Below, in pieces: positions 50,835 to 62,233 of a stretch of 64,000 bases of DNA. The DNA is taken from contig OX485804.1 in NCBI GenBank assembly GCA_950295325.1, positions 31,186,001 to 31,250,000 on the forward strand, read 5' to 3'. Below the pieces are notes generated by a model that worked only from the letters and a program-made list of their open reading frames with translations, searched no databases and was not told the origin of the DNA. This DNA is from Polytrichum commune. Lineage: Eukaryota > Streptophyta > Polytrichopsida > Polytrichales > Polytrichaceae. The stretch's first letter is position 1. Each line of letters opens with the position of its first letter. A program made the translations under genes and the position numbers.

Positions 50835-52144
50835 TGCTGCGAGAGAGAGAGAGAATGAGATAGAGACAGGGAGATAGAAAAGAGACGCGAGCTCTTGCTG
50901 GATTGCTTGCCGAAACGTAAGCTAGTTGATCAATGCAAACAGCACAAGACGCACGAACCAAGCTTCTCCTTTCCTCTCCCTCTTCTGAACCTGTATTCCA
51001 AAGCTTCCGGTCTGCACAGACTCCCTTCTCCTTCGCAGCGACTCAAAGAGCAAAAGAATAAAGAGCTTAGTAGCAGCGAAGATGTCAAGAGCTCTGTGAG
51101 ACGAGAGAGCTCCGGGAGAAGTTGGAGGCAAAGGGGCGAATGTGGTCTCGAAACACTGGGACTGGCTTGCTTTATGAGAGAGATCCCGGGCTTACCATTC
51201 GTAACTCCAGTCGTGACACCCTGGCTTGGCCGCACAAAGAGACGTTACTAGTGACTCACCAGTTACTAGTAAACGGTAACCTATGATCCCCCGGACGGGC
51301 CCAGCCCGGCTCGCCCGTGCGCCAGATCATTACGTAGATTTGGTGCTTCTGGCAGACGCCATATCTCCCCCACGCGAGGATATCGAGGGGTGCGTCGCCC
51401 GTTAGACAGGAGCCCGTTAGAGGCCTCATGATCATGAGGAGGAGGCATTTGAATTTTAGGGCGCTGGAGTGAGTGAGTGAGTCATCATCATGATTATTCC
51501 TCTACCCCCTACATACCACCTTTCCCCTTTGCTTGAATTCTGGTTGGGGTTTAGCAATTATTTTGTCAAGCTGTGTTGGGGGATGATGCGTCATTGGGTT
51601 CCTCGCTCGCTTGCTCACTCCCTAGCCACACCGTGATAATAATAATTAGTACGTATGCCTGCCTGTCTTGCATGTTTCTCTTTGCTAAAATGAGTGAGGA
51701 TGTTGAGAGGAGATGATCATCATTTGTCATGAATCGGGTGCGGATAGGAAAGGCACGGTAGAAAGGGCGTCCTAAGTTAGGACGTCACATTGGACGTGAC
51801 ATCTCTCCTCTCCGTTCGCCCCCCCCCCCCCTTTTCCCCTCTCTTTTGTGCCATGTGTGGTGCCCATTCTAGAACAAGTCTCTCGTATACGTCAATAGGT
51901 ATGATCCGGAATATCGATCGATGTTGTTGTTTTTCCTTTTTTCTTTTCTGGGATGTTTTGTAGACCAAGTCTAGAGTGAGCAATCAAGCAAAACTACACT
52001 GATTTTTCCAATCAGTGAGGGAGGGTCACTAGTGCGTGTGGAAATTTTGTGAAGATGCTTCTAAATATCTTTACAGTACAAAATTAGTGTCACCAAAAGA
52101 TCTAGGAAGTATTGTTCATACTTACAATATTCACGGAAATGTTG
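50835..52144. other. Promoter-side flank of the AG-peptide gene
   Basis: GC-rich, purine/pyrimidine-biased sequence to about 51400, probably holding the AG-peptide 5' UTR and promoter (minus strand). It then turns AT-rich, with a C run at 51821-51832. No second gene was recognised. Confidence 0.4.
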
Positions 52145-52520
52145 TTTATAACAACATTATTCATTGAAAGTACCGACGCTATTCACAATATTCGTACTAG
52201 AGTGTCGGTGTCTTCCTATATTCTAAGTTTCTTCCCATAAAGGTGAGATGGTGGAGGCCCTTGTCATGTGCTAAATGTAGAAAAGGAACTCAACCATGGG
52301 GTTGAGCAACGTTTTGTTGACGAGCATGTGTGTTGCGTATAACATGTTTCACTGAAAGTACCGACATTGTTCACAATATTCATACCCGAGTGTCGGTTTC
52401 TTCCTATTAGCTAAGTTTCTTCTCATAAAGGTAAGATAGTGGAGACCCTTGTCATATGCTAAATATAGAGACTCAACCATAAGGTTGAGCAACGTTGTGT
52501 TGACAAGTATGTGTTTGCAT
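52145..52520. repeat. Two-unit tandem repeat, ~188-bp unit
   Basis: Two adjacent copies share 'tgaaagtaccgac', 'ttcacaatattc', 'gagtgtcggt', 'aagtttctt', 'ataaaggt(g/a)agat', 'gttgagcaacgtt'. The common word tgaaagtaccgac recurs with an offset of 188 bp. Non-coding. Confidence 0.65.
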
Positions 52521-54258
52521 GTAAGTTTTTCCATCACTCTACAAACACTTTAGAGCACACATTGATTTTCTTGAAATGTATGGCAAATGAACAAGTCTTC
52601 GTGAATTTAGTGTCATTCAATAAAAAAATCAACTCTCACTAATTTAGAGATTTGACAAATTAATGTGTGTTTTGAGAGTTAGTGCCACAACACTAATTGG
52701 GGTGATTAGTATAGTGTGTTGGCGGTGCCTAAATAGGTGAAATGAATTGCACCCTACCATGTAGCATCACGAAGGTATCGAAAATGGACTCATTCTACAA
52801 ACACTACAAAATCATTTATACATTTCATCTCATAAATATATCTTAGAGAAAATAATCCGAATCTAGCATTACCTTGGTAAAATAAAACATAGTTAGTCCT
52901 AATAATGTTGTGCAGCGGATAACCTTTTTGCTGCACTTTGTCGTTCTTGATAGTGTATTGTTTTGTAGTATTACATGTCACCTCGTCAATCACGATGGAG
53001 TCCTTAACGATGCTTCTCAATACGTTACTTTAGTTTCTTTGTATATGTAGTATGACTATCAATCACATTTGTCATGTTTTTGTTTGCTCTTGCAACATAT
53101 TGTGCTAAATGTATGCTCACAATCACATACACAAGTTGCTTATCACAAGATTGACAACATCTTACATCACATATGGGGTGTTCTCTTTAGGTCAACATGG
53201 TAGATTTTATTTTGGGGGAATCAAGTAGAAGAGATATTTACGCCTCTCATCTTAGTGTTCATTACAAGCACATGAGACTCGGGCAACGAATCTTACATTG
53301 GTGATTTTTATTTATTTATAAAAGTTACATATATTTTTCATGCTTCATAACAATTGTTATTAACATAAGACGTGTTGCCCAATTCTTGTATGCTTATAGC
53401 GCTTGTCATTTCCATGCAAATCACCATGTTAAGCAATGTCAAAGAGAGAGAGAGAGAGAGAGAGAAGAGAAGTAACATCGGTATGTAACATCAACATGAA
53501 AGAAAGCTCATGGACCCATGAACACTTTGGAGGGGGGAATCTAGGGGTTGGAAAGGGTGAACTATCTATCTTTTGGTTGGGTGGGGGAGGGGTGTTTAAA
53601 CATTGGGATGGAAGATGGGGTGTTGTTTTTTTTTAATCCAAAATTATCTATAATAAACAAGATTCAAAAGATTGATGGTGATGCTTTGAATAGGGCTCAT
53701 GAGTTTTAATACTGGATGTTGGGATTTTAAGGAAGACTAAGGAAGATATGGATGGTTGGTGAATTGTGTTGTGAATGCCAACATTAATAGCAATTAGGTG
53801 AGTTGTATGGTTGTTTCAAAAGAAGTACCATTCCAATATTTGAATTCAATGCATTTTATACATCATTGTGGGGTGGGGAGAAAGTGGGTTTGGTCCTCAT
53901 GACGGGTGCCAACATTACACAAAATATCATTTCATAGATGTGAAATACAATTGCATCCGGATGCATGGCATGTACATGATAACAACCATGACGTCATTGT
54001 GTTGTCATGTATACCACTATGTAGTAGTTTGACACATGAAGTATCATGCGAAAGGATTCGTAGGGATTTGAAAATTGAATGGAGTCGCTAGTTAATTGTG
54101 CATAGGTTGTTGAGATGTTGGTTTGTACAACATAAGCAATATCCAAACTAGTTGTGCATCAACAAGGTTCCCTCAAGTCATAGGTCTACAATGAAACTTA
54201 TTAGCAACTACTTACATTGCATAATTCAAGTTCTTGAGCGAGCTTCCGAAGAGACTTT
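52521..54258. other. Spacer, no gene seen
   Basis: AT-rich, with a (ga)n microsatellite at 53443-53470 and a 'cacaacactaattgggg' block near 52688 related to the repeat at 17751-17895. No gene was recognised. Confidence 0.45.
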
Positions 54259-54628
54259 GGGCCACTTCACACACGAGACTAAAGGCCCGTGACTATTGCA
54301 TTCTAAGATCTCTCATTGGTCGAAACGGCTGAAACCGTCTAAGTTCACTTCACACTGGAAGGTGAAAGCCTAAGCGCCCAAAGAAATCACCATGGACGAA
54401 AAGTCTACATACATGATGTACTCTATACATATACATACATACATATATATATAACGGTCTGTCGAGATTTGTGTCAGACCACCTCCAAGAGGCGTCCTCT
54501 CGCAAATCCCGGCATACCACGTGAGTTAAACAACCGGTATGACCTTTGGGTGAGAGGTGAGGGCCCTCACAGTTCAGGGTCCACTGCAGCGTGGTCTCAC
54601 GGCCCTTGGCTCGTGTGCGGAATGGCCC
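54259..54628. mobile_element. GGGCCACTTC element, shorter copy
   Basis: Starts GGGCCACTTCACACACGAGAC and ends with the inverted form CTCGTGTGCGGAATGGCCC, like the element at 4946-5452. It shares the 'ctctcattggt' block but is 370 bp, with a different centre containing a TACA/TA run at 54430-54453. Flanking trinucleotides do not match. Confidence 0.6.
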
Positions 54629-55468
54629 TTAAAGACACGCAAGCCCGGCGCAAAAAATAGACACGAATGGGTGGATACTTTGCTATTTCCTCACATGTAG
54701 GTGCTGGAGTGGGCCTCCAATGGGCTACTTTTGAGGAAAAGTCATGTGAAGTGGCACTGAAAATACCTGTGGATTCCTGGTTACGGAATCTAGATTGCAG
54801 GGGCTGCATATATTTGGTCCCTCACAACACTGCCCATCACATGCGATTTCCAGCAGTACTCCCCCTGCCCTCCAAGCCCAGGTACATACGGCCCCACACA
54901 TTTGTCATATATCACGGGCCCCTTTGGCCACGCTGTGAAACACTTCACATACTCTATCTATCTGTGCAGATATTCATGTCATGACTCAATGACCTGGGTA
55001 TCCATCCCACAGAGTGTATATGGTTCTGGACTACTGTAGTCGTCCTAACTACAGGGGTGATCTGGGGGAAGGGTGTGGTGAAAACGTACGTTGACTGCTA
55101 TTGTAAATCCCGGAGACTGCTGTTGAAAGCCATGAATCACACCTGCTTTGGAGTCAGAGACACTGAATTGGTAAAATTGGGATGAATTGACACCCTCTAT
55201 ATATATATATATATATGTAAGGTGGCATGTTTTACGATTAACCTCTTCGTAGGTGTGATAAAACGCCTTCCCCGCATCCTATGATATGCCCAAACGCTTT
55301 ATTGATGGCCGAGGGTTTGTAGCAACCATGTGAATTGAAGGCAAATATTGAACATGTCTGACATGTATTTCACACTTTTGTCCGAGCTCTTGGTTGATTA
55401 TCAACTTAACGTTTTTGACAAACATGGAAAAATTTGAAGGTAAAAAATATTAGAACCCCCTCTTAGTT
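54629..55468. other. Spacer, no gene seen
   Basis: Moderately GC-rich; a (ta)n run at 55199-55216. A 105-codon plus-strand frame at 54667-54984 has no recognised domain. Confidence 0.4.
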
Positions 55469-56142
55469 CAGACCTCTCATTCTTCGAATCCACAAATCCT
55501 AAGACACATACCTATCCCATATTCTACATTATCCAAGCTCCTTGTTGATTGTTAACATAGGGTTCGTGATGCACATGTAAGTTGAAGGTGAACACGTTGG
55601 GAACCCCTCATAGCTTGGAGCTTCCATTCTTTGAATCCACGAATCTCATCTTTTGTTGACATGCGAATGCCTAACTCCATATTCTACATTATCCAAGCTC
55701 TTTGTCGATGGCCAACATAGGGTTTGAAGGCGAAAACATTGGAAACCCCTCATAGCTTGGATATTCTATTCTTTGAATCCACAAATCCTAAACTCTTGTT
55801 GACATGCAAATGCCTAACCTCATATTCTACATCATCCAAGCTCTCTGTTGATGGCCAACATAGGGGTCGTGGCACCCATATGAATCGAAGGTGAACACAT
55901 TGGAAACCCCCCTTAGCTTGGAGCTTCCATTCTTTGAATCCCACGAATCCTAAGCTCTTGTTGACATGCAAATGCCTAACCCCATATTCTACATCATCCA
56001 AGCTCTTAATCAACGGCCAACATAAGATTCGTGGCACCCATGTAAATCGAAGTGAACACATTAGAAACCCCCCCCCCCCTCTCCCCTCGTAGCTTGGAGC
56101 TTCCATTCTTTGGGTCCCACGAATCCTAAGCTCTTGTTGCAA
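55469..56142. repeat. Tandem array, ~145-177-bp units, about 4.5 copies
   Basis: The block 'cattctttgaatccac(g/a)aatcct' recurs near 55470, 55625, 55770, 55926 and 56103. Each time it is followed by 'ctcttgttgacatgcaaatgcctaac', 'atattctacat(c/t)atccaagctc', 'ggccaacata' and 'ttggaaacccc'. Units are 80-90% alike by eye. On the minus strand the last two and a half units stay open as one 130-codon frame with ~54-residue repeats; I regard that as a consequence of unit length near a multiple of three. Confidence 0.75.
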
Positions 56143-56756
56143 GACGGATGCCTCCTCACCCCGTATTCTATGATGTATTCATTCGACCACCCCACTGGCA
56201 CTTTGGGGAGGGGGAGGGAGGGGGGATCAATCCCATACCAACCGACGACCACTGTGGATCAAGTGGCATCCCATCCGATTCATCATGGCAAATGATGGTG
56301 ATGATGGTATTGCCCTTCTTGACCCACTCAAGCATGCTAAAGACATGTCCGACAATGCGAGTGCCGAACCTTCTTTCCATACCACCACCACTCTTCAAAA
56401 GGCCAAGCATGCACATTGCACCCACCTTCCTTGCCTTTCCTTACCTACCTTCCTTCCTTCCTTCCTATACTCAGTCAGTTATACAGTGATTCTCATGACG
56501 AGTGTCCAGGTCTCCACAATTGAGGACTGGGCAATGGCTCCATCGTCCACCACAACCTTAGTAGGTAGGTAGGTAGGTAGGTAGGTATTTCCACCACAAG
56601 GATCATAAAACCGAGCAGTTGTTACTTAGGGTTTGCCACCAATGAGCAAGCCGATCGAACATGGATATGCAGCCAGCTTCATTTCTGTCACTGTATGGAT
56701 TGGGTGGGCATCAGTTGCCATGGCTGGAGAAACAACAGTGTCTCCCTTGGAGATAA
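56143..56756. other. Spacer, no gene seen
   Basis: Contains (cctt)n near 56440-56464 and (ggta)n at 56561-56587. Overlapping short frames only. Confidence 0.4.
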
Positions 56757-57110
56757 GGCCCACTTCACACGAGGACCGAAAGGGCCTGTGACCGTCCGTT
56801 GCATTCGAAGGGCCCACTTCACAACAGGAGACTGAGAGCCCGTGACCAGGCTACTTCAAGCATTCTTATTGGTGGGAAAGGCGGAGCCAGTCCAAGTTCG
56901 CTGCTTCACATTACGCTTGAGGGACCAACAGAGTATGAGAATGCAAGATGGATGTAACGTCTACCTGGATTCCTACATGGCATCGAATGGATCATGTCTC
57001 GTGGTCACTTGGACTATATTAAAAAACCACCTCTTGGAGGTAGGCCTAACACGAAACCCAAAAATAGGTTGAACTGGTTTATTTGGTGGTTGTTAGAGCA
57101 TTTAACCTTA
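56757..57110 (+). mobile_element. GGGCCACTTC element, truncated copy
   Basis: In the same orientation as 4946-5452 it repeats the left end twice (56757 and 56810), then 'ggcggagccagtccaagttcgct', 'accaacagagtat', 'gcaagatggatgtaa', 'tacatggcatcga' and 'cttggaggtaggcctaacac'. It then breaks off where the next, inverted copy begins. Confidence 0.6.
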
Positions 57111-57602
57111 GGGCCACTTCACACACGAACCAAGAGTGGTGAGAGCCCAAAAGAATGTGTCCAAAGACCGTCCCAAGACACCTCCAAAATCATGTAGTGT
57201 GCTCACGGATCTTCAAGTGTAGTGTGAAGTCGTACGTGACCGGGCCCTCAACCAAATGCTAATTCAATGAATTTCTATTCATGCGGGTCCTCACACATGA
57301 TACAATAGAACGAATCAACGGATGTGAGCATTTGGATTGCCATGGTCTCCCAATTTTGTGTTAGGCCTACCTCCAAGAAGTGGTTTTTCAAAAGAATCCA
57401 AGTGACCATGAAACACGATCCATTTGATGCCATGTAGGAATCCATGTAGACGTTACATCCCTCTTGCATTCACATGCTCCCTCCGTTGGTCCCTCAAGCG
57501 TAGTGTGGAGCAGGGAACTTGACCTGGCTCCGCCTTTTCCACCCATGAGAGTGCTTGAAATGTGACGGTCACGGGCTCTCAATCTCGTGTGGGAAGTGGC
57601 CC
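57111..57602 (-). mobile_element. GGGCCACTTC element, inverted copy
   Basis: Bounded by GGGCCACTTCACACACGAA at the left and CTCGTGTGGGAAGTGGCCC at the right. Its interior matches 4946-5452 in reverse order and strand, including 'gttaggcctacctccaagaag' and 'cgttggtccctcaagcgtagtg'. With the previous copy it forms a head-to-head arrangement. It is flanked by TTA at the left and TAA at the right. Confidence 0.65.
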
Positions 57603-57786
57603 TAAGTATTTCGTGGCGAGGGTGCGGGGTTTACATCCCTCTTGCATTCATTCACATGCTCCCTCCGTTGGTCCCTCAAGCGTAGTGCGGAGCAGCGAAC
57701 TTGGCCCGGCACCGCGTTTTCCACCAATGAGAGTGGTTGAAGCGGGATGGTCACGGGCTGTCAGTCTCGTGTGGGAAGTGGCCCTA
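57603..57786 (-). repeat. Partial tandem duplicate of the GGGCCACTTC element end
   Basis: Repeats about 170 bp of the preceding element's right end ('tacatccctcttgcatt', 'ctccgttggtccctcaagcgtagtg', 'gggaagtggccctaa'), joined by the repeated word 'gtggcgagggtgcgggg' that also occurs at about 57806. The duplicated word at the joint suggests unequal exchange or template switching. Confidence 0.6.
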
Positions 57787-57897
57787 AATAATAATAAGTA
57801 TGCAGTGGCGAGGGTGCGGGGTTGGGGCAGGCAGCGTGGGGGTGGGTTTGAACTGAGCTGGCGGTATGTATGTATGTATGTGGCAAGCAAGCAAGCA

Positions 57898-57920
57898 CCC
57901 CCCCCCCCCCCCCCCCCCCC
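57898..57920. repeat. Poly-C tract, 23 bases
   Basis: Uninterrupted run of C, preceded by a short (gcaa)n and (atgt)n run. Confidence 0.9.
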
Positions 57921-58287
57921 GGGCAGCAAGTGGACATGGGTGGTGGCTCATGACAAGCTGGAATGGGGTGGAACCCCATCAAATTATTGAAGCCCCAGCT
58001 CTCTTATTGCGCCTGACAGCTCCCCACCCAGGTGACATGGCATCTCCAAATTATATTAACGGCCCAAACAAAAGGAAAGGAGGGGAGGGGAGGGCGTCCT
58101 CCGGAGTTCAACCAATGCATGGGATCCCCAGTCACACTGTAGGGGGAGACATTTTTTGGGGGGGAGACGGGGGGGGGACACAAATCGGTGTTCCATCATG
58201 TTACATACTTGTTAAAATGTTACATTCTCGATGAATAGTTATATGTGTGTAACTCCACAAAGTAAGATGTGCTACATGGGATAATCA
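57921..58287. other. Spacer, no gene seen
   Basis: G-rich runs at 58155-58180, then AT-rich. No gene was recognised. Confidence 0.4.
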
Positions 58288-58436
58288 ATGCAACGAAAGT
58301 TCAGTAGGTTGTCTCATACAATGTTATAGAATTTCAATGACTTTGCTTGGTGAAAAAAGACATTTTTCAATCAAATAATTATAGTATTGCGTAACCCCGA
58401 ATAGTAACAAGCACCAATTGGGGCGATCCGTGTAGT
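58288..58436. repeat. Dispersed repeat, copy 2 of 2
   Basis: Diverged partner of 17751-17895 in the same orientation, sharing five ordered blocks such as 'acgaaagttca' and 'aatgactttgctt'. Confidence 0.45.
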
Positions 58437-59180
58437 GTTTACAAGAGTCCAACTCATTTATATGTTGACAATTGTCGGTTACTTTTCCTTCAAATGAGGT
58501 GTATTCTCTAACTTCCTCTTCTAATGCGCTGGGTGGTTTTCATGCATTCTTGAACTTCAACCTCGAGTGGTTCTCTGTCAGGATGCAACTGCACCAACTA
58601 GTTGTGAAAACAAGCTAACTTACGAATTAGTGAGGACTAGCTAGTTACTCCTCTCATCGGAGCCTAAACCAGGATGTGTGGCTAGACCCTAATAAGTAAA
58701 AAGCTTGGCAATCAGTTCTCCCCTCCCCGTTCAATGCCGAATGGGGTGGGTTTTAATTAATAAGCTGGCAAGTGGGGCCAGGCGGCAAGCAAAGTGGGCG
58801 AGAAGGAAGGGAGGGACAAAGGGAGGAATGAAGGTACAACGGAAGCCTGGCCGCCAGCCTGACCCTACTCAAAAGTACATGTGGCCACCATGTTGGCGGG
58901 TTGTCTGCCTCGTTGGCGTCCCCCTTTGAGATATACCCCCCTCCCTCCCTCATCATCATCTTCCCGACTCCTCGGATACCATCATCCCTCCCTCCACATG
59001 GACGCACGGAGCCATCACAAATGCTATGGCAATGTAAGAAAGAAAAAGAAAAGAAAAGAAAAGAACCGCCGCCTCATCGAATGTTGCCACCGACATTAAT
59101 TACGGTGCTCCTTCATTTGCAAGTTGGTTGAATGCTATAGAGTCTACCTTGGGAAGAGGAGAGGGCATCCAGGGTCGCAT
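58437..59180. other. Spacer, no gene seen
   Basis: Contains a weak third copy of the repeat at 1492-1760 (58460-58680), then a mixed GC stretch with overlapping short frames. No gene was recognised. Confidence 0.4.
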
Positions 59181-59182
59181 TA

Positions 59183-60530
59183 CACCCTAACCTTGATAAT
59201 GTCACACCCTCCGTTTCACCAAAAAGTGTGATATAAACAAGGTGTGACATACTTGATAATGTCACATTTTGTGCATAATGTGATATTATCAAAAAATATG
59301 TAGAAAATCAAAATATAATTACAATTTTTTTAAAAATAACATATACGAGACTTCAATGTTTTTGAATGTAAAATCTAATTCAAAATTGTGAATAACAACA
59401 AGAGCACATCACAATGTGTCATTGAGATCAGGTAAAGACCTCTCACTAGAGACAAAGAAGCTTCTAATGTCACATTGTTTTGTTGATGTTAAATGTGCAA
59501 CACCAATTCTAATGAGTTTGTCATGGATTTTTTCCATTTCTAACAACTCATGAGTGTTGAAAATTTGAGAACCTTGGCTAGCCATAAAATTCAAAACATC
59601 TTTAGCATATTTTTGTGCATCGCTTAGCTTCACTACTTTAGACTCATCATCACTGCTATCAACAATCAATGGGTCCACTTCCATGGAATCAAGAACCTGT
59701 TTGCCATCTTGCACTAATTGCACAAGCTCCTCGGTAGAAAATTCCACGTCAAAATCATCTTCACCTTCCATGTTTATGTACTCCAAAGGACAAAGCTTTT
59801 CTACAGGCTTGCCTTCAACATCCAAACCCAAATTTAATGCGGCGATGAGTCTACCCAATTCCAAAGTTGCTTCCTCCATTTTGGACTTCATACGTTCATC
59901 AAGATTGTTTATATCTGCATTCCACTATGCATGCAATATGGTGGACTTTCTCCAACAATTTCTAATGGTTTGATCATCTAATTCATGCCATGCCGCCACA
60001 CACCATAGCATAGCTTGAAATACATCAACATTCAATTTCCCCAAATCTTCATTTGAGTTGTTATCAATTTGTTGCAAAGTCCAGGCAACAAGCTTGCGCT
60101 TATAACACATTTTGAATGCTGCAATCACTCCTTGATCCAAAGGTTGAACAACTGAAGTCACATTTGGTGGAAGGAACAAGATAGTGATATGGGAGAGTAC
60201 AAAAGCATTAAACCCATCTATAACATACACAAGGCATCCCACTATGCCGAAAGCATTGAATGAGAGCTCATTCAATAACCCCCAATATGCTTTGCTTTAG
60301 CCCATGCTCACCCATGAACAATAATATCGAACCCATGCCCACCCATACAATCCATCCATACTTGATATTATCACATTTACACTACGGATTTTGAAAAAAA
60401 ATAGTGACATTATCAAGGGTGATAGGGATAATAACGAGGGAGTTTTACACTATGAAAATCGGTTTCAAACTTTTAGGTGACAATATCAAGGTGTTCTATT
60501 AACAAGGGTGACATTATCAAGGTTAGACTG
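59183..60530 (-). mobile_element. pogo/Tigger-like Tc1-mariner element, internally deleted
   Basis: Both ends are seen. The left TIR (59183-59205) and right TIR (60508-60530) match in inverted orientation at 21 of 23 positions around the core CTAACCTTGATAATGTCAC, and TA lies outside each end (59181-59182, 60531-60532), the target site of Tc1/mariner transposons. Many extra copies of 'gataatgtcac' and 'gtgatattatc' lie just inside both ends, as expected for subterminal transposase-binding repeats. At 1348 bp it is shorter than autonomous relatives and carries only the C-terminal part of a transposase. Confidence 0.9.
59409..60275 (-). pseudogene. pogo/Tigger-type transposase, C-terminal remnant
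   Basis: Read on the minus strand from 60275. The first block holds VYVIDGFNAF (second catalytic Asp of the DDE domain, with the usual following Asn changed to Gly) and ITILFLPPNVTSVVQPLDQGVIAAFK (third catalytic Asp in QPLDQG), then NCWRKSTIL, all standard for pogo/Tigger transposases. The gap between the two Asp is 26 residues, about four fewer than I expect. A single TAG at 59925-59927 interrupts an otherwise continuous frame that goes on for about 170 codons with an acidic tail (DDFDVEF, SSDDES) to 59409. The DNA-binding N-terminus and the first catalytic Asp are missing, so it is inactive and the element depends on a partner for movement. Confidence 0.85.
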
Positions 60531-60532
60531 TA

Positions 60533-61255
60533 CGTCATCTTGGTCCTGGTGACCACGTTGGTAGCACTTTCCCCAACAAAGTCTTCCTTCACGTTGGCTA
60601 GAGTTCCTCTCTCTCTCTCTCTCTCTTGGTTAACTCTGTATGTAATCTCGAAATGGGCAATAGGAGAATAGAGGGTCGTGTTGGCGACGGCCTCCTTTCA
60701 AAGATGAACACCTTGAACGGGCATAGACAAGCTGGCCGAGACCTGTCTCCCCCCAAGGGCAAGCCCCTAGGTTCTCACATGATTGGTTGAAAATCTCCAA
60801 CTCCCCTTGATAACCCCCGTCATGATTGGGTGGACATAGGTGGTAGGATGCATTGGAAATTAAGTGCTAGTAAGGTCACCCATCCGAGTATTGTCCCGAT
60901 CTTAGGTGGCTACGTGGTAATGTAATAAGCTATGTTGGATGGAATCCTTTAAAATCCGACTTCTCCCAAGTTTCTTGTTGAACTAATTTGATTACATCCC
61001 ACTTAGATTGAATCAGGATATATGATACTGAAACAAGGGTTGATTAAACTTCAAATAAAAACCACCTGACATAAAAGGCCTCCATTCGTTTTCACCTTTA
61101 CCCTGGTAAAAGCCTGACAAAATTGTACCCACTGTGGATCTTGCTACCAAAAAGCTACCATGAGAGTTTCACCTTTGTAGTAAGAAGTCGCAATAGAGTC
61201 ATCCTCAATATGTTAGATATTCTAGGGTGAAATACAAGGAATATACATTAATTTC
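60533..61255. other. Spacer, no gene seen
   Basis: A (ct)n run at 60606-60626; otherwise unremarkable. No gene was recognised. Confidence 0.45.
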
Positions 61256-61258
61256 TCA

Positions 61259-61375
61259 TACCAGGGCCACACCGGTAGGCCCAGACAGAAAGACCAGCCC
61301 TACGTATTCTCCGGGAATACAGGGCTGGTCTTTCTGTCTACTGGAGCTGCTGGGATTTTTGGTGTGGCCCTGGTA
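61259..61375. mobile_element. 117-bp foldback MITE
   Basis: The outer arms TACCAGGGCCACACC (61259-61273) and their exact inverse at the right end are 15 bp and perfect. A second inner stem, AGACAGAAAGACCAGCCCT at 61283-61301 with its exact inverse at 61321-61339, is 19 bp and perfect, followed by an inner gtattc/gaatac pair round the loop. The trinucleotide TCA occurs directly on both sides (61256-61258, 61376-61378), which would be a 3-bp target-site duplication. An RNA copy would form a long hairpin. Confidence 0.75.
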
Positions 61376-61378
61376 TCA

Positions 61379-62225
61379 CAAGTCGTTCTATTCTTTTATA
61401 GCATACCTATTATGTCATCCAACAATGAGCATATGGTCAAAGAGTTTTGCTTCCTCTCTCAACCTCACTGTTGTTTAGTCTCAAGTTTGGTCAACTCTAA
61501 AAGTTGATGACAATTAATGGAAGTCAACCACAAAGTAGGTTAGTCACTGCAACACGTATTGGATGCAAAAGACAGTTGTGTGTGCATGTAAATAGAGAGA
61601 GCAACCTTCTTGAAGAGGATATGTCCTTTCCACCATTATAGTCACAAATGTTTCATTCACTTGTGTGTTTATTTGTATTGTGCTTGAAAAGACATTTTTC
61701 AATTGATAAGGGTATAAATGCGCTCCATATGACACCTCAAAGACCCCAAGTTGAGCGTATGAAGTGGCCTAGAATGATTAAAATGGAGTTGTTGATATTG
61801 AACTAAAAACAACATTCATGTGGGCGGTGTCCAAAAATAACTTGGTGAACTCCATGTATAGAAATTTGAGTTTCAATTAAATTAAGTTCATCATAAATAA
61901 AATATCACATAGGTTTGTGTTACAAATTCTAGGTATAATGATGAGCATTTGTTTGATATCCGATGCGCTGAGAGATGAAAGAGAGGGAACATTATTCATG
62001 GATGATGCAACATTATATTATGTTTTGAATGAAAATTGATAAAATAAAAACATTTAAGTAAAATTTGAGCTAGTATGAGTCCATAATTATAACACGTTGA
62101 ATTGTATGGTAGGATCCTTCGATAGAATATGCATAGTTGGTTATGATAATATTGCAGTTTCAAGGTGTACCTGTCAAGTTTCACACAATTCTAATGCTAC
62201 AAGCATTTCTCATGCAATCATCATC
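61379..62225. other. Spacer, no gene seen
   Basis: AT-rich, short frames only, nothing recognised. Confidence 0.45.
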
Positions 62226-62233
62226 ATTGTCGG

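Noticed and set aside
50386-50961. 191-codon minus-strand frame overlapping the AG-peptide gene
   Set aside because: Same strand but another phase; its composition is that of a frame-shifted AG-peptide plus UTR, while the 67-codon frame has the complete family plan.
57562-57990. 142-codon plus-strand frame with a poly-Pro run
   Set aside because: Runs through transposon ends and a 23-base C tract; repeat-derived.
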